Source: JADGGM01 sp027307005
GTDB taxonomy: Bacteria > Gemmatimonadota > Gemmatimonadetes > Gemmatimonadales > Gemmatimonadaceae
Length of the DNA stretch: 64,000 bases
Assembly (NCBI GenBank): GCA_035455745.1
Contig: DATIEP010000088.1
Coordinates: 62,001-126,000 of the forward strand
Direction of reading: 5' to 3'
The notes below the pieces were generated by a model that ran no database searches, had not been told where the DNA came from, and worked only from the letters and a program-made list of their open reading frames with translations. The position numbers were made by a program, and so were the translations under genes. Each line of letters starts with the position of its first letter. The stretch's first letter is position 1. Shown here piece by piece: positions 18,650 through 28,149 of this stretch.

Positions 18650-19081
18650 ATGCGAATTGCGCCGTTCGTGATGCTGCTGCTATGCGCCTGCTATGTGACA
18701 ACGCCCGTTCCGTCGGTGCCGGCACCCGTTCCAGGGACGAAACTTCACGTCGAGCTCACGGACGCGGGCTCCGCGTCCTTGGCGCAGTACCTTGGGCCAA
18801 ACGTGACTTACGTGGACGGTCGCTTGCTTGGCGAGAGTGACACTACCATGTCACTATCTGTCTCGGGACTGACGTTCCGATCGGGCGAAGAGCAGTACTG
18901 GAAAGGGGAGAACGTCTCGCTGCCCCACAGCGCCATTGCTACGATTCAGCAAAAAAGGGTGTCGTGGTGGCGGAGTGGCCTCCTAGCCGGTGGCATCATT
19001 GCTGGCTTGACGTCGATCGGCTTGGTTGCGGGAACGACGTCGGGAGGACCGAGATCCGGCGGTACGCACGGCACACAGTGA
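18650..19081 (+). CDS. Small predicted lipoprotein, unknown function
   Basis: 143 residues. It begins MRIAPFVMLLLCACYVTTP with a lipobox-like LCAC, so it is probably a lipoprotein. The body is a short beta-rich domain (KLHVELTDAGSASLAQYLGP; TTMSLSVSGLTFRSGEEQYW) and the end has one hydrophobic Gly-rich segment (GLLAGGIIAGLTSIGLVAG). The start has GAGGAG upstream. Related sequences would be the short exported proteins with a glycine-zipper-like tail; I recognise no named family. It sits alone between the SusD terminator and a convergent small gene. Confidence 0.65.
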   Translation: MRIAPFVMLLLCACYVTTPVPSVPAPVPGTKLHVELTDAGSASLAQYLGPNVTYVDGRLLGESDTTMSLSVSGLTFRSGEEQYWKGENVSLPHSAIATIQQKRVSWWRSGLLAGGIIAGLTSIGLVAGTTSGGPRSGGTHGTQ

Positions 19082-19107
19082 GTGCACGGGCCCAGATCCT
19101 TAGCAGT

Positions 19108-19488
19108 TCAGTACACGGCGATCGATGATCTGCTGAGGTCGGTTTCCAGCGTCCATCGTACTTCCGTTCCCGGTTTGAGTACGATGACTTGCGTGCGGAT
19201 CGTGTAAGGCGTTCCAATGGCGTGAGCGATGAGCTCCACCTCACCCAAATCGCTCAGCAGGTACTTGGGAAAAACGATCTCCGTTACCGCGCTCGCGTTG
19301 ACGCTGCCGAGATGTGACTGAATACCGCGATGCAGCACCTGAATGTCCACGTTCTGCCAATTGCGATTGTCGACGCGTAGGGTCGCAAGCCCACCACCCG
19401 CCGATTCGTTGGGCGGGTGATGGTGCCAACACGAAACGGAGGCGACCGCCACTGCAGCAATCACGACGAGACGCATGCGAGCGAGCAT
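19108..19488 (-). CDS. Small predicted lipoprotein, unknown function
   Basis: 126 residues from ATG 19486-19488, which has GGAGAG upstream on the minus strand. The N-terminus MLARMRLVVIAAVAVASVSC is a lipoprotein-type signal, followed by histidines and prolines (WHHHPPNES) and a compact beta-rich domain (LATLRVDNRNWQNVDIQVLH; TPYTIRTQVIVLKPGTEVRW). This pattern resembles small periplasmic immunoglobulin-like domains, but I recognise no named family. It converges on the small lipoprotein gene to its left and is divergent from the envelope-machine operon to its right. Confidence 0.65.
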   Translation of the reverse strand: MLARMRLVVIAAVAVASVSCWHHHPPNESAGGGLATLRVDNRNWQNVDIQVLHRGIQSHLGSVNASAVTEIVFPKYLLSDLGEVELIAHAIGTPYTIRTQVIVLKPGTEVRWTLETDLSRSSIAVY

Positions 19489-19696
19489 GGCTCTCCACCC
19501 TTCTCCGATGCGACGACTGTGGCTTCCCATTCGGAGATCTTAATCACGCTGACCGATCGAGCGACGTCAAGATTATCCACGCGCATTCGAGTCGCCTATC
19601 TCCTTTGCTTGCACGAGCGTCAGTCTTTTACCTGGGCGATGCTTAATGAGTCATAGACCGATACGCGTCCATACCACACGTCTCCCTGGAGGATGC

Positions 19697-20950
19697 ATGC
19701 GCGCGTCGCGGTCCAGCGTAGCGCTCTCGATCTTGGCCCTCGGAGCGGCGTTGGTCGCGGTGCCAGTGGCGTCGGCGCAGGATTCGTCGGCTACGGCTCC
19801 GGCAGAACCGCCGCAAAACGACCTGTATCCAGCCACACTCAACTACGGCACCGGCCTCATCGATGACCCGGTCGCGTGGGTCTCGCCATCGTCGGGCGAT
19901 CTCTGGGTACAGACCTCGGCAAAACACATCCCGTACAATCTGGTCAATCAAGCGCCGCTCAATACATCGTCGCAGTGGAACACGAATCTGTCGATCGATT
20001 CGCACTGGGGCGGTCGCTACGAGGTGGGCTTCTCGCTCTATAGTCAGAACCCGGAGTGGGGATTCTTCGGCCAGGCGCTGCTTCTAAAGGAAGAGCAAGG
20101 CAAGTCCTGGCCGGCGATCGCGGTCGGATTCCGGAATCTGGGACCGTATCCGCACGAAGAACGCATGCTCATCGGCCACGACGTCCAGATCGACTCGACC
20201 GGAAACGGCGCGGACGTGACGTCACCGTTCGCGCGCCACTTCCATTCCACGCCGACGCTGTACGGCGTGGCCACCAAGTCGTTCGCCGTTGGGCGGACCA
20301 GCGACGCGAGCCTTACGTTAGGCTACGGCGATGGGTTGTTCTCGGATGAGGGCGACCTGGGCCGCAACTACAACGACAAGGGCACGATCGCCAAAGGCCT
20401 CTTCCTCGGCGGCCGGTACGCGATCCATCCCGGGCCGAACACGCGGTTCGATTTCGTCGCCGAGAACAACGGATTCGACTGGAACGCCGGCGTCGTGGCC
20501 ACGTGGCGCGGCATCTCGCTCGGCGTCTACGGGACGGAGCTCGAGGAAGGGTCCAAGTCGCCGACGAAGGGCACGCTGTACAACGTGTACAACTACACCA
20601 AAGTCGATCTGAGCCTGGGGTACAGCGGCAACCTGTACGACATCGCGCAGGGCGTCGTGCTTCGCTCGCGCGTCGCCGAGTTGCAGCGAGAGGAAACGCG
20701 GCTGCACCTCGAGCTGGCGAAGCGCGAGGAGCGCATCACCGCTCTCGATGACCAACTGCGTAAGGCGCAGGCCGGCGAGTTGGCCGAGGTGGCCAAGCGG
20801 CGCCAGCAGCTCGAGTCTGAGATCCAGGCCGAGCGCGACGCGATCCAGAAGGCCGAAGATCGATTGAAGGCGTTGCAGTCCGGCCAGCAGAAGCCGCCCG
20901 ACCAGCCGCCGCCGACGAAGCCGGATTCCACCACGCCGCCCGCGCGCTAA
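19697..20950 (+). CDS. Outer-membrane beta-barrel with C-terminal coiled coil (paralogue A of tandem pair)
   Basis: 417 residues from ATG 19697, which has GGAGG nine bases upstream. A signal peptide ends in VASAQ. Residues up to about 320 alternate as barrel strands (YPATLNYGTGLIDDPVAWVS; PEWGFFGQALLLKEEQ; LTLGYGDGLFSDEGD; FDFVAENNGFDWNAGVVATW). The last 100 residues form a charged heptad coiled coil (RSRVAELQREETRLHLELAK) ending in a Pro-rich tail. The next gene has the same architecture with aligned motifs, so the two arose by duplication. GLIDDPVAWV recalls YjbH-like barrels, an alternative to the Glt-type barrels proposed in the findings. It is the first gene of the envelope-machine operon. 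Confidence 0.8.
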   Translation: MRASRSSVALSILALGAALVAVPVASAQDSSATAPAEPPQNDLYPATLNYGTGLIDDPVAWVSPSSGDLWVQTSAKHIPYNLVNQAPLNTSSQWNTNLSIDSHWGGRYEVGFSLYSQNPEWGFFGQALLLKEEQGKSWPAIAVGFRNLGPYPHEERMLIGHDVQIDSTGNGADVTSPFARHFHSTPTLYGVATKSFAVGRTSDASLTLGYGDGLFSDEGDLGRNYNDKGTIAKGLFLGGRYAIHPGPNTRFDFVAENNGFDWNAGVVATWRGISLGVYGTELEEGSKSPTKGTLYNVYNYTKVDLSLGYSGNLYDIAQGVVLRSRVAELQREETRLHLELAKREERITALDDQLRKAQAGELAEVAKRRQQLESEIQAERDAIQKAEDRLKALQSGQQKPPDQPPPTKPDSTTPPAR

Positions 20951-20966
20951 CGGAGACTTCGACCTC

Positions 20967-22169
20967 ATGTCCATGACGCGATGCTGCTCCGCGCTGGCTG
21001 CGCTGTTCGTGATGATTCCGGCCGGTGCGCATGCCCAACAAATGAACTACCCGCAGACCCTGTACTGGGGCTCGGGCTTGATCGACATTCCCGTCGCCTG
21101 GGTGTCGCCGCTCTCCGGCGACTTCTCGCTCGCGATCTCCGGCAAGACCGTGAAAGGATCCGAGCTCTCGTCCGGACTCGGCGTCGGCAAGGGAATCAAT
21201 TCGAACTTCGCGATCTATACGTCCATTCTCGGTCGCGCCGAAGTTGGTCTGTCGGTGTTCTCCGACGCGCCGGAATGGGGCTTCTTCGGCCGCGGCCTGT
21301 TGCTCAACGAGGAAGATTTCCGCGGCCGGCAGGGTATCGTCGGCTGGATTCCGAGTCTGGCCGTGGGTCTCGAAAACGTCGGTCCCTACTCGCACATCGA
21401 CCGGTTCGGGTTAGGCTACTTCCTGTCGCCGCCGACCAACGCCAATCCCAATCGCAATCACGTGGCCGACTCGCTGCACGTCGGCTTCAACACGGCCGAG
21501 ACGGTGTACGGCGTGGCGACCAAGTCGTTCTCCCTCTCCGAGCTCGACAAGGATTGGCCGAACATCGGCATGAGCTTCAGCGTCGGCTACGGCAACGGCT
21601 TGTTCAAGGACGACGGCGGGTTAGGCGCGGTGTACTCGCACCACGCGACCGGCGGCGTGTTCGGCGGCGTCAAGATGGATTTCTATCCGTCGCCGCGAAG
21701 CGTGGTGTCGTTCATGTTCGAGAACAACGCCTGGGATTACAATCTCGGTGCGGTGCTGAACTGGCGCGGTCTGCAGGCCGGAGTGTACTGGACGGAGATG
21801 GGCGCGGGCGGCGTATCCGATACGGCGCATACGCCGTACAACTACGACAAGTTCGCGCTCACCGTGGGATGGCAGAGCAACGTGTTCGGCCTGCTCCGCG
21901 GACACGTGCTCCAGGACAAAGTCTCGCAGCTCGAGGCCGAACAGAAAGCGCTGCTCGCCGAAATCGATGCGCGGCAGAAGCGTGTCCAATCGTTGGAGCT
22001 GGACATCGACCGCTATCACGCGCAGAACCTGCTCGATGTCGAGCAGCGGCGCGCGCAGGCGGAGCAGGAGCTCAACGCCGAGCGCGAGGCCTTGAAGCGC
22101 CTCGAGGAACGGCTTCGCAAGCTGGAGCAGAACACGCCACCGCCCCAGGACAAGCCGCCCCAGCAGTGA
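20967..22169 (+). CDS. Outer-membrane beta-barrel with C-terminal coiled coil (paralogue B of tandem pair)
   Basis: 400 residues, signal peptide ending in GAHAQQ, then a barrel domain that aligns with the preceding gene: NYPQTLYWGSGLIDIPVAWV, DAPEWGFFGRGLLLNEED, ETVYGVATKSFSL, SVGYGNGLFKDDGGLG, MFENNAWDYNLGAVLNWRGL. A coiled coil of about 90 residues follows (VSQLEAEQKALLAEIDARQK) and ends in a Pro/Gln tail. The coil would project into the periplasm if it follows the last strand, which would let the barrel touch the periplasmic coiled-coil and TPR proteins encoded next. The gap to paralogue A is 16 bases. An ATG at 20973 is an alternative start. Confidence 0.8.
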   Translation: MSMTRCCSALAALFVMIPAGAHAQQMNYPQTLYWGSGLIDIPVAWVSPLSGDFSLAISGKTVKGSELSSGLGVGKGINSNFAIYTSILGRAEVGLSVFSDAPEWGFFGRGLLLNEEDFRGRQGIVGWIPSLAVGLENVGPYSHIDRFGLGYFLSPPTNANPNRNHVADSLHVGFNTAETVYGVATKSFSLSELDKDWPNIGMSFSVGYGNGLFKDDGGLGAVYSHHATGGVFGGVKMDFYPSPRSVVSFMFENNAWDYNLGAVLNWRGLQAGVYWTEMGAGGVSDTAHTPYNYDKFALTVGWQSNVFGLLRGHVLQDKVSQLEAEQKALLAEIDARQKRVQSLELDIDRYHAQNLLDVEQRRAQAEQELNAEREALKRLEERLRKLEQNTPPPQDKPPQQ

Positions 22170-22191
22170 GTCGTATCAACTACGCGGAACA

Positions 22192-22917
22192 ATGCCCATG
22201 AGGAAACGGCACAGCACTCTCGTTCTCGCGGTCGCGTTGGCGCTGGCGCCGGCGATGCTCTGCGCGCAAGCCGATTCGAGCGGCAGCGACGCGGATTCGG
22301 CGGCGCAGGCGGTGTACGAGTCGCAGCGGGCGGCGCTCATCAAGCAGCTCCAGGCGACACAGGACCAACTGAGCCAGCTTCGCGGCCAACGGGTCGCGCT
22401 CGAGGCGGAGATCGACAACGCGATGGCGCAGACCACTGCCCGACGCGCGAACGACCTGCTCATGAGCACGGAGCAGAACGCGCTCGTCGAGCTGGACAAG
22501 ACGCTTTCGACGGCGCAGGACAACATGCAGGCGCAGCGCGATCGCATGAGTGCGTTAGGCGACGCGGTGAAGCGCCGGTCCGGCGCGGTGCTCGTCGTGC
22601 TGCTGCGCGCCGATTCGTCGCAATCCTCGCCGACGGCGGTCGAGATGTCGCTGGACGGCGGGCCGCCGGATACGCGGACCTACTCGGCGATCGCGACGCA
22701 GGCGCTCTCGCAGGGCGCCGTGGATGAGCTGTTCCGCTCGGCGGTGTTGCCGGTGGCGCACACGGTGAACGTGAGTGTGACGGTCAACGGACAGCCGGTG
22801 ACCTCGCGCGCCAGCGTGAACGCGCAAGTGAACGTCGTGACGTACCTGCAGTTCACGGTGCGCAACGGCCAGGTGGTTCCGAACACCTGGACGAGCCAAG
22901 GGACGACTCCATTCTGA
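22192..22917 (+). CDS. Periplasmic coiled-coil protein, unknown function
   Basis: 241 residues (starting at 22192, or 22198 as MRKRHSTLVLAV). It has a signal peptide ending in AMLCAQA and a coiled coil of about 90 residues (YESQRAALIKQLQATQDQLS; QNALVELDKTLSTAQDNMQA). A C-terminal domain of about 110 residues with a beta-rich pattern follows (GAVLVVLLRADSSQ; AHTVNVSVTVNGQPV; NVVTYLQFTVRNGQVVP). No named family recognised. Its place between the barrels and the TPR proteins, with short spacing, makes it a likely periplasmic linker of the same complex. Confidence 0.75.
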   Translation: MPMRKRHSTLVLAVALALAPAMLCAQADSSGSDADSAAQAVYESQRAALIKQLQATQDQLSQLRGQRVALEAEIDNAMAQTTARRANDLLMSTEQNALVELDKTLSTAQDNMQAQRDRMSALGDAVKRRSGAVLVVLLRADSSQSSPTAVEMSLDGGPPDTRTYSAIATQALSQGAVDELFRSAVLPVAHTVNVSVTVNGQPVTSRASVNAQVNVVTYLQFTVRNGQVVPNTWTSQGTTPF

Positions 22918-22930
22918 TCTGGCCGATTCT

Positions 22931-25120
22931 GTGATGATGGTTCGCACGCTCGCCGTCGTGGCCGCGCTCGCGTTTCTCGCGGGCGGCGGACGGCGCGTTG
23001 TCGCACAGCAGATGACGCGCGACACGACGACCCGCGCCGCCGCCGACAGCGCCGTGCGCGCCGATACCGGCGCGCCCGTCCTGTCGCCGGCGCCGGATCA
23101 GCCGCGGGGCGTCGACGCGGAAGTCCGCGCCGCGCTGTTCGAGCTCGCGTCATCGCGACCGCTGGCCGCGCTGGCGCGCCTCGACTGGCTGCGCGCGACC
23201 GCCGACTCGATGCGTCCCGATCTCGTGTTCCTGACCGCCGAGGCGTACTACCGGTTAGGCATGGGCGCGCAGTTCCGCTTGGAGGCCGCGCGCCTCGCGG
23301 CTGTGCCGGGCGGCATCAAGTATCAGAGCACGGTCGACGCACAGCTGATGCTCGATGCGTTCCGCCGCGGCGACGATCCGACGGTGCGCACGCTGGCCGC
23401 GCAGTCGCCGGGCGGCGATCGCGGCCTCACGGCGTTCGTGTCCGGTCTGTCGGCCTATCGCGCGGGCGATTTTGCCACCGCGCGCACCGCGTTTGCGACG
23501 GCGCGCGCCGCGGGCGGTGTGTACGCGCCGTACGCGCAGTACATGGATGCGCTGTCGGCGATGGGTGGCGACACGACGCACGGCGCGGCGGCGCTCGACG
23601 CCCTGCGCCCCCTGACCAGCGTCGCCACGGGTTCGTTCGGCGACCAGGTTCGCCTAACGGCGGCCGAAATCGCGTTCGAGGAGCAGCAGTACGAGGCGGC
23701 AGCCGCGTTCGCGGCGGGCGTCGCGCCCTCGAGCAGCGTCGGCGCGCAAGCGCTCCTCACCCGCGCCTGGTCGCTCTACCGTGCGGGGCAGGCCGATTCG
23801 GCGCGCTCGGTGTTCGCGACGTTCGCGAAGAACTATCCGAGCTTGCCGCAGCGGGAAGAAGCGCGGCTCATGTCGGGTCAGGTCCTGCTCGAATCCGGCC
23901 ACACCGTGGACGCCGAGCGCTATTTCGATGCGATGGCCGACTCGGTGGGCGGCGACCTCGCCGCGCTCCAGGCGCGATCGGCGTCCGGGTTAGGCGCGGC
24001 GGCAAAGGCGCTGGTCCAGGCCCATGCGGCCGGCCTGCTGTTTCTCGATGACCCGCGCAGCGGCAAGACGCTCGCGCTGGCCGACGACGTCGACGCCGAC
24101 GCGGCGACGCTGCTCGCGGTATTCGGCGGCTCGGGCGTCCCGCCGGCGCGCGCGGTGCCGGACGTCGTGTCGGTGGCCCAGATCGAGGCGCGGCTGGACT
24201 CGCTCGGCCCTGCGTTAGGCGCGGACTTCCCGCGGCGCCTGGTGTACGCCCCGGCGTCGTCGCCGGCGGTGCTGGCGTCGTACACCGACCGCGCGCAACA
24301 GCTGTCCAGCGCCGATGCCGCGGTGACCCTGGCGCAATTCCGCTTGCAGGAACAGCTCGATGCGCAGGTGATGCGCATCGCGGCGCTCGAGGACTTGCAG
24401 CATCTCACCGCGAGCACGCGCGCGAATCTGGCGACCGAGGAGCAGCAGTTGACCTCGCTGCAGGACTCGCTCGGGCGGGTGGCCTCGTCGCTCGACCGGT
24501 CGCGTGTGCGCGTGCACACCATGCTGGCGACACAGGTCGCGGCAACCCAGACCGCCGCCGCCGAGAACGTGCGCATGGTGGACAGCATCCGCACGGCGTT
24601 AGGCACAAACGCCTCGGCGGCCGATGCGCACGTGCTCGACATCGAGGCCAACACGGCGTCGATCTACCAGACGATGGCGGACAGCGTCGCGCATCAGATC
24701 GACGCGATCATCGCGAGGCAGCCGCCGTTCGCGTTGCGCGACTCGATCATGGCGCGCCTCGCCCGCGCCCGCGCACTCCATGACACCACGGTCCGCGTGC
24801 TCGCCGCCGACGATTCGGTCGTCACGCGGGAGCTCGCGGCCATGCGATCCGTCGAGAGCGATCAGGTGCGCGCCATGCGCGCCGCGCTGGCGACCGCCGA
24901 GTCGGCGCGCGCCGCCGCGGAAACACAGATGGTTGCGTTGGTCGATGGCGAGCTGCGCGCACGCGCCGCCTCGCAGTTGGCGGCGCTGCAGCACGACAAG
25001 GAAGCAGCGGACTACGGATCGGCGAGCGCCTCGTTCTTCCGCGTCATCGAGCTCGGCGGCGGCGCCGCCGCACCGGCGTCGTCTGCGCCGTCGAGCTCCG
25101 TGACCCACACGCCCCGGTAG
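22931..25120 (+). CDS. Exported TPR and coiled-coil protein
   Basis: 729 residues with a signal peptide ending in RRVVAQQ. The first half is made of TPR-like helical pairs (LVFLTAEAYYRLGMGAQFRL; GLSAYRAGDFATARTAFATA; LLTRAWSLYRAGQADSARSV followed by FATFAKNYPSLPQREEARLM). The second half is long coiled coil (QFRLQEQLDAQVMRIAALED; RANLATEEQQLTSLQDSLGR). The architecture fits a periplasmic scaffold. The gene starts 13 bases after the previous stop and ends five bases before the next TPR gene. GTTAGGC words encode Leu-Gly at several helix ends (23254, 23989, 24214, 24598). Confidence 0.82.
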   Translation: MMMVRTLAVVAALAFLAGGGRRVVAQQMTRDTTTRAAADSAVRADTGAPVLSPAPDQPRGVDAEVRAALFELASSRPLAALARLDWLRATADSMRPDLVFLTAEAYYRLGMGAQFRLEAARLAAVPGGIKYQSTVDAQLMLDAFRRGDDPTVRTLAAQSPGGDRGLTAFVSGLSAYRAGDFATARTAFATARAAGGVYAPYAQYMDALSAMGGDTTHGAAALDALRPLTSVATGSFGDQVRLTAAEIAFEEQQYEAAAAFAAGVAPSSSVGAQALLTRAWSLYRAGQADSARSVFATFAKNYPSLPQREEARLMSGQVLLESGHTVDAERYFDAMADSVGGDLAALQARSASGLGAAAKALVQAHAAGLLFLDDPRSGKTLALADDVDADAATLLAVFGGSGVPPARAVPDVVSVAQIEARLDSLGPALGADFPRRLVYAPASSPAVLASYTDRAQQLSSADAAVTLAQFRLQEQLDAQVMRIAALEDLQHLTASTRANLATEEQQLTSLQDSLGRVASSLDRSRVRVHTMLATQVAATQTAAAENVRMVDSIRTALGTNASAADAHVLDIEANTASIYQTMADSVAHQIDAIIARQPPFALRDSIMARLARARALHDTTVRVLAADDSVVTRELAAMRSVESDQVRAMRAALATAESARAAAETQMVALVDGELRARAASQLAALQHDKEAADYGSASASFFRVIELGGGAAAPASSAPSSSVTHTPR

Positions 25121-25125
25121 CCGCG

Positions 25126-28100
25126 ATGCGCGTCTCTGCTGCTCTCGCTCTCGCGCTGCCGTCGGCGCTGCTGCTCGCCCTGCCGGGGCACGCGCAATCG
25201 ACGGCGCCTGCTCGGGCGGCGACGGCCGTGGCGTCCGCGCCGGCCGATGCGGTGTCGCCGGCAGCCGAAGACTCCATCCGCCGCGTAGCGATCGACAAAC
25301 TGACCGCGTTCATCGCGCGCTACCCGAACAGCACGCTTCGGCCGAACGCGCTGTTCCAGCTGGCCGAGCTGCTCGTGCGCCGCGCCGACGACGAGTTCGC
25401 GGCCGCCCAGCGCGCCGGCAACAACGACGTCACGCAGCCGGACTACGCGGCCGCGGTGTCGCGCTACGAGGAGCTGGTCGCCAAGTATCCGACCTTCGTG
25501 AACGGCGACGCCGCGGCGTATACGTTAGGCACGTTGTACGCGGCCGACGCGCGCTACGCCGATGCGGCCAGGATGTTCCAGGCCGTCGCGGCCAAGCCGG
25601 GGTCGTCGTACCGCGGCGAGGCGTACTTCCGGTTAGGCGACGCGCGGTTCGAACAGGCGTCCACCCTGCGCGGCGCGCCGCGGCGCGCCATGTTCGTGCA
25701 GGCCGCCGACGCCTACCAGAACGCCACCAAGACGGCGCCCCCCGACGGCGACATCTATTTCCTCGCGCTCTACAAGCTCGGCTGGTCCTACTATAATCAG
25801 GCGACCCAGCCGAACCAGCCCGAGTACGGACAGGCGGTCCAGGTCTTCGGCCGGCTCGTCGCCGAGTACGACCAGCTGACGCCGGAACGCCAGGCACGGT
25901 TAGGCCTACGCCGCGAAGCCATCGAGTACATGGCGGTCGCGTTCACGCAGACCGGCGGCGCCGACGCCGCCAACGCGTACTTCTCGTCCCACGCCGATGC
26001 GGCGAGCTTCGAGCTGCCCGTGCTCCGCCGTGTGGCCGCAAGCCTCCGCGATCAGGGCGACTTCCCGCGCGCCGTCGCGGCCTACCAGGCCGTGGAAGCC
26101 AAGGCCCCCACGGATTCCGGCGCGCTCGCGGTCCAACGCGAAATCATCGACATCTACCAGAACCGCGTGCTCGATCCGGAGCACGCGCAGCAGGCGCGCC
26201 TCCAGTTGGTCGACCAGTTTGCACCGGGCACCGATTGGGCCAAGGCGAACGGCCCGCTCGCCGACACCGCTGCGCACGTGCGCGAGGTGATGCTGCGGCA
26301 GAGCGCGCAGTACGCACTGTCGCAGGCCCAACAGAAGAAAGACAGCGTCCGCTTCGCCGCCGCCGCCGAGCTGTACGCACGCTACCTGCGCGAGTTCTCC
26401 AAATCGGACAGCGCACAGAACGCGCAGTTCCTGGCCGGCGAAGCGTACTTCGGCGAGCGCGCCTACGCCGATGCGGGCGAGGCGTACACGCACGCGGCCT
26501 ACGACTACAAAGTGGATCCGAAGCTCGGCCAACAAGCAGGTCAGAATGCGGTGGTCGCGTTCGACTCTGCGGTCGCGCACGACAGGGCCGACACGACGAT
26601 CCAGGACTCGCTTTTCGCGGCGGTCGACCGGTTCGTGGCTGCGTATCCGACGAGCGACGCGGCGCCCAAGGCGCTGATCGAAAAGGGTCGCCGCGCATCC
26701 GAAGCATCGCGCTGGGACGTGATGGCGAAGACCTTCCAGACCTTCACCGAGAAGTATCCGGACAATCCGTACACGCCGACGGCGCAGAAGCTGATCGGCG
26801 ATGCGTTCTACAAGCAAGGCAAGTATGCCGAGGCGCAGGGTCAGTGGGAGAAGGCGCAGTCGATTGCCGGTCAGGCGGGACGCGGCAAGCTCGCCGACTC
26901 GATCAACAAGATTCGCAATGCTGCCGCGGTCACGTACGGCGACTCGCTGATCAAGAGCGGGAACTACGAAGCCGCGGCGGAGCAGGTCTACGTCGCGTAT
27001 GCGGATCGGAATCCGACGTCGGCGAAAGCGCCGGACGCGTTGCGCAACGCGATCGAGACGTTCATGCTCGCCGACAGCGCGGCGCGCGCGAAGAGCGACA
27101 CGGCGACGTCGCGCACGGACAAGACGCGCGCGTTGGAGTTGGCCGGACGCCTCGTCTCGCAGTATCCGACGTACAAGTATCGCGTGCAGTACCAGGCGCT
27201 GGAGACGCAGCTGCTGGCGGATCTCGGCCGGCGCGAGGACGCGGTGAAGGCGCTCGACTCGCTCGTGCAGCAGAATCCCACGTGGCCCGGCCGCGCCGAC
27301 GCGATGGTTCGGCGCGCCGTGATGCTCGATTCGTTAGGCCACGCCAAGGATGCGGCGGCGGCGTACGGCGAATTCGCGGCCGCGTATCCACGCGACAAGC
27401 GCGCGCCGGATGCGCAATACAACTCGGCCCTGTTGTACGTGCAGGCGGCGGACTCATCGGATGCGGCGCGTGCGTACGGCACGTTCGTCGCGCGCAATCC
27501 GCGCGATCCGCGCGCCGGTGCCGCCCAGCAGGCGCGCATCGCGATGCTGAAAGCGGCCGGCGACAGCGCCGCGGCAGCGGCGGAGCTGGCGAAAGCCTGC
27601 GTGCGTCCGACGGCGGAATTCAAGGCGACGTGCGCCGATCGGCTGGGCGAGGAAGAATTCCGCGCCGGCGCCGCGCTGTACGCGCAGTACAAGCCGCTCG
27701 CGCTCAGTATTCCGAGCCGGTTGAACCTCACGCGCAAGGGCGTGGAGCGGCTGTCGGCGCCCAAGCGCCGGCTGTTGTCGGCGATGACGGGGCACTTCAC
27801 GCGGTCGATCGCCGCCGGTTCGCCGCAGTGGCTCGCGGCGTCGTCGTACTTCGTCGGGCTCGCGCAGTGGGAGTACGGCAACTATCTCAAGAACGTGCAG
27901 CTGCCGGCCGACCTGACGGGCGAGCAGCTGTCGGCCGCGCAGGCGGGTGCGTCACAGCAGGCCGATCAGTACTTCAACGAAGCGCGGAAGACGTGGCAGA
28001 CGCTGGTGGACAAGGCGGCGCAGGACACGATCTCGAACGCGTGGGTGGATCGCGCGAAGGCTGCGTTAGGCGGGACGGTGGACGAGTCGCCGTCCCTCGA

Positions 28101-28149
28101 CACGCCGGCCGCGCCGCCGGCGCCCGCCAAACCCGCGGGGACGCCATGA
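25126..28149 (+). CDS. Large exported TPR-repeat protein
   Basis: 1007 residues: signal peptide MRVSAALALALPSALLLALP ending in GHAQS, then TPR/YfiO-like helical repeats along almost the whole length. Examples are LTAFIARYPNSTLRPNALFQ, AAVSRYEELVAKYPTFVNGD, AEAYFGERAYADAGEAYTHA-like segments near residue 450, and AAAYGEFAAAYPRDKRAPDA. The repeating 'F..Y.P....A..A....G......G....A' pattern is like the TPR proteins of Tol-Pal, BAM and gliding machinery. A Pro/Ala tail ends the protein. Its TGA overlaps the ATG of the next gene (ATGATG). It is probably the structural hub of the envelope complex. Confidence 0.85.
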   Translation: MRVSAALALALPSALLLALPGHAQSTAPARAATAVASAPADAVSPAAEDSIRRVAIDKLTAFIARYPNSTLRPNALFQLAELLVRRADDEFAAAQRAGNNDVTQPDYAAAVSRYEELVAKYPTFVNGDAAAYTLGTLYAADARYADAARMFQAVAAKPGSSYRGEAYFRLGDARFEQASTLRGAPRRAMFVQAADAYQNATKTAPPDGDIYFLALYKLGWSYYNQATQPNQPEYGQAVQVFGRLVAEYDQLTPERQARLGLRREAIEYMAVAFTQTGGADAANAYFSSHADAASFELPVLRRVAASLRDQGDFPRAVAAYQAVEAKAPTDSGALAVQREIIDIYQNRVLDPEHAQQARLQLVDQFAPGTDWAKANGPLADTAAHVREVMLRQSAQYALSQAQQKKDSVRFAAAAELYARYLREFSKSDSAQNAQFLAGEAYFGERAYADAGEAYTHAAYDYKVDPKLGQQAGQNAVVAFDSAVAHDRADTTIQDSLFAAVDRFVAAYPTSDAAPKALIEKGRRASEASRWDVMAKTFQTFTEKYPDNPYTPTAQKLIGDAFYKQGKYAEAQGQWEKAQSIAGQAGRGKLADSINKIRNAAAVTYGDSLIKSGNYEAAAEQVYVAYADRNPTSAKAPDALRNAIETFMLADSAARAKSDTATSRTDKTRALELAGRLVSQYPTYKYRVQYQALETQLLADLGRREDAVKALDSLVQQNPTWPGRADAMVRRAVMLDSLGHAKDAAAAYGEFAAAYPRDKRAPDAQYNSALLYVQAADSSDAARAYGTFVARNPRDPRAGAAQQARIAMLKAAGDSAAAAAELAKACVRPTAEFKATCADRLGEEEFRAGAALYAQYKPLALSIPSRLNLTRKGVERLSAPKRRLLSAMTGHFTRSIAAGSPQWLAASSYFVGLAQWEYGNYLKNVQLPADLTGEQLSAAQAGASQQADQYFNEARKTWQTLVDKAAQDTISNAWVDRAKAALGGTVDESPSLDTPAAPPAPAKPAGTP

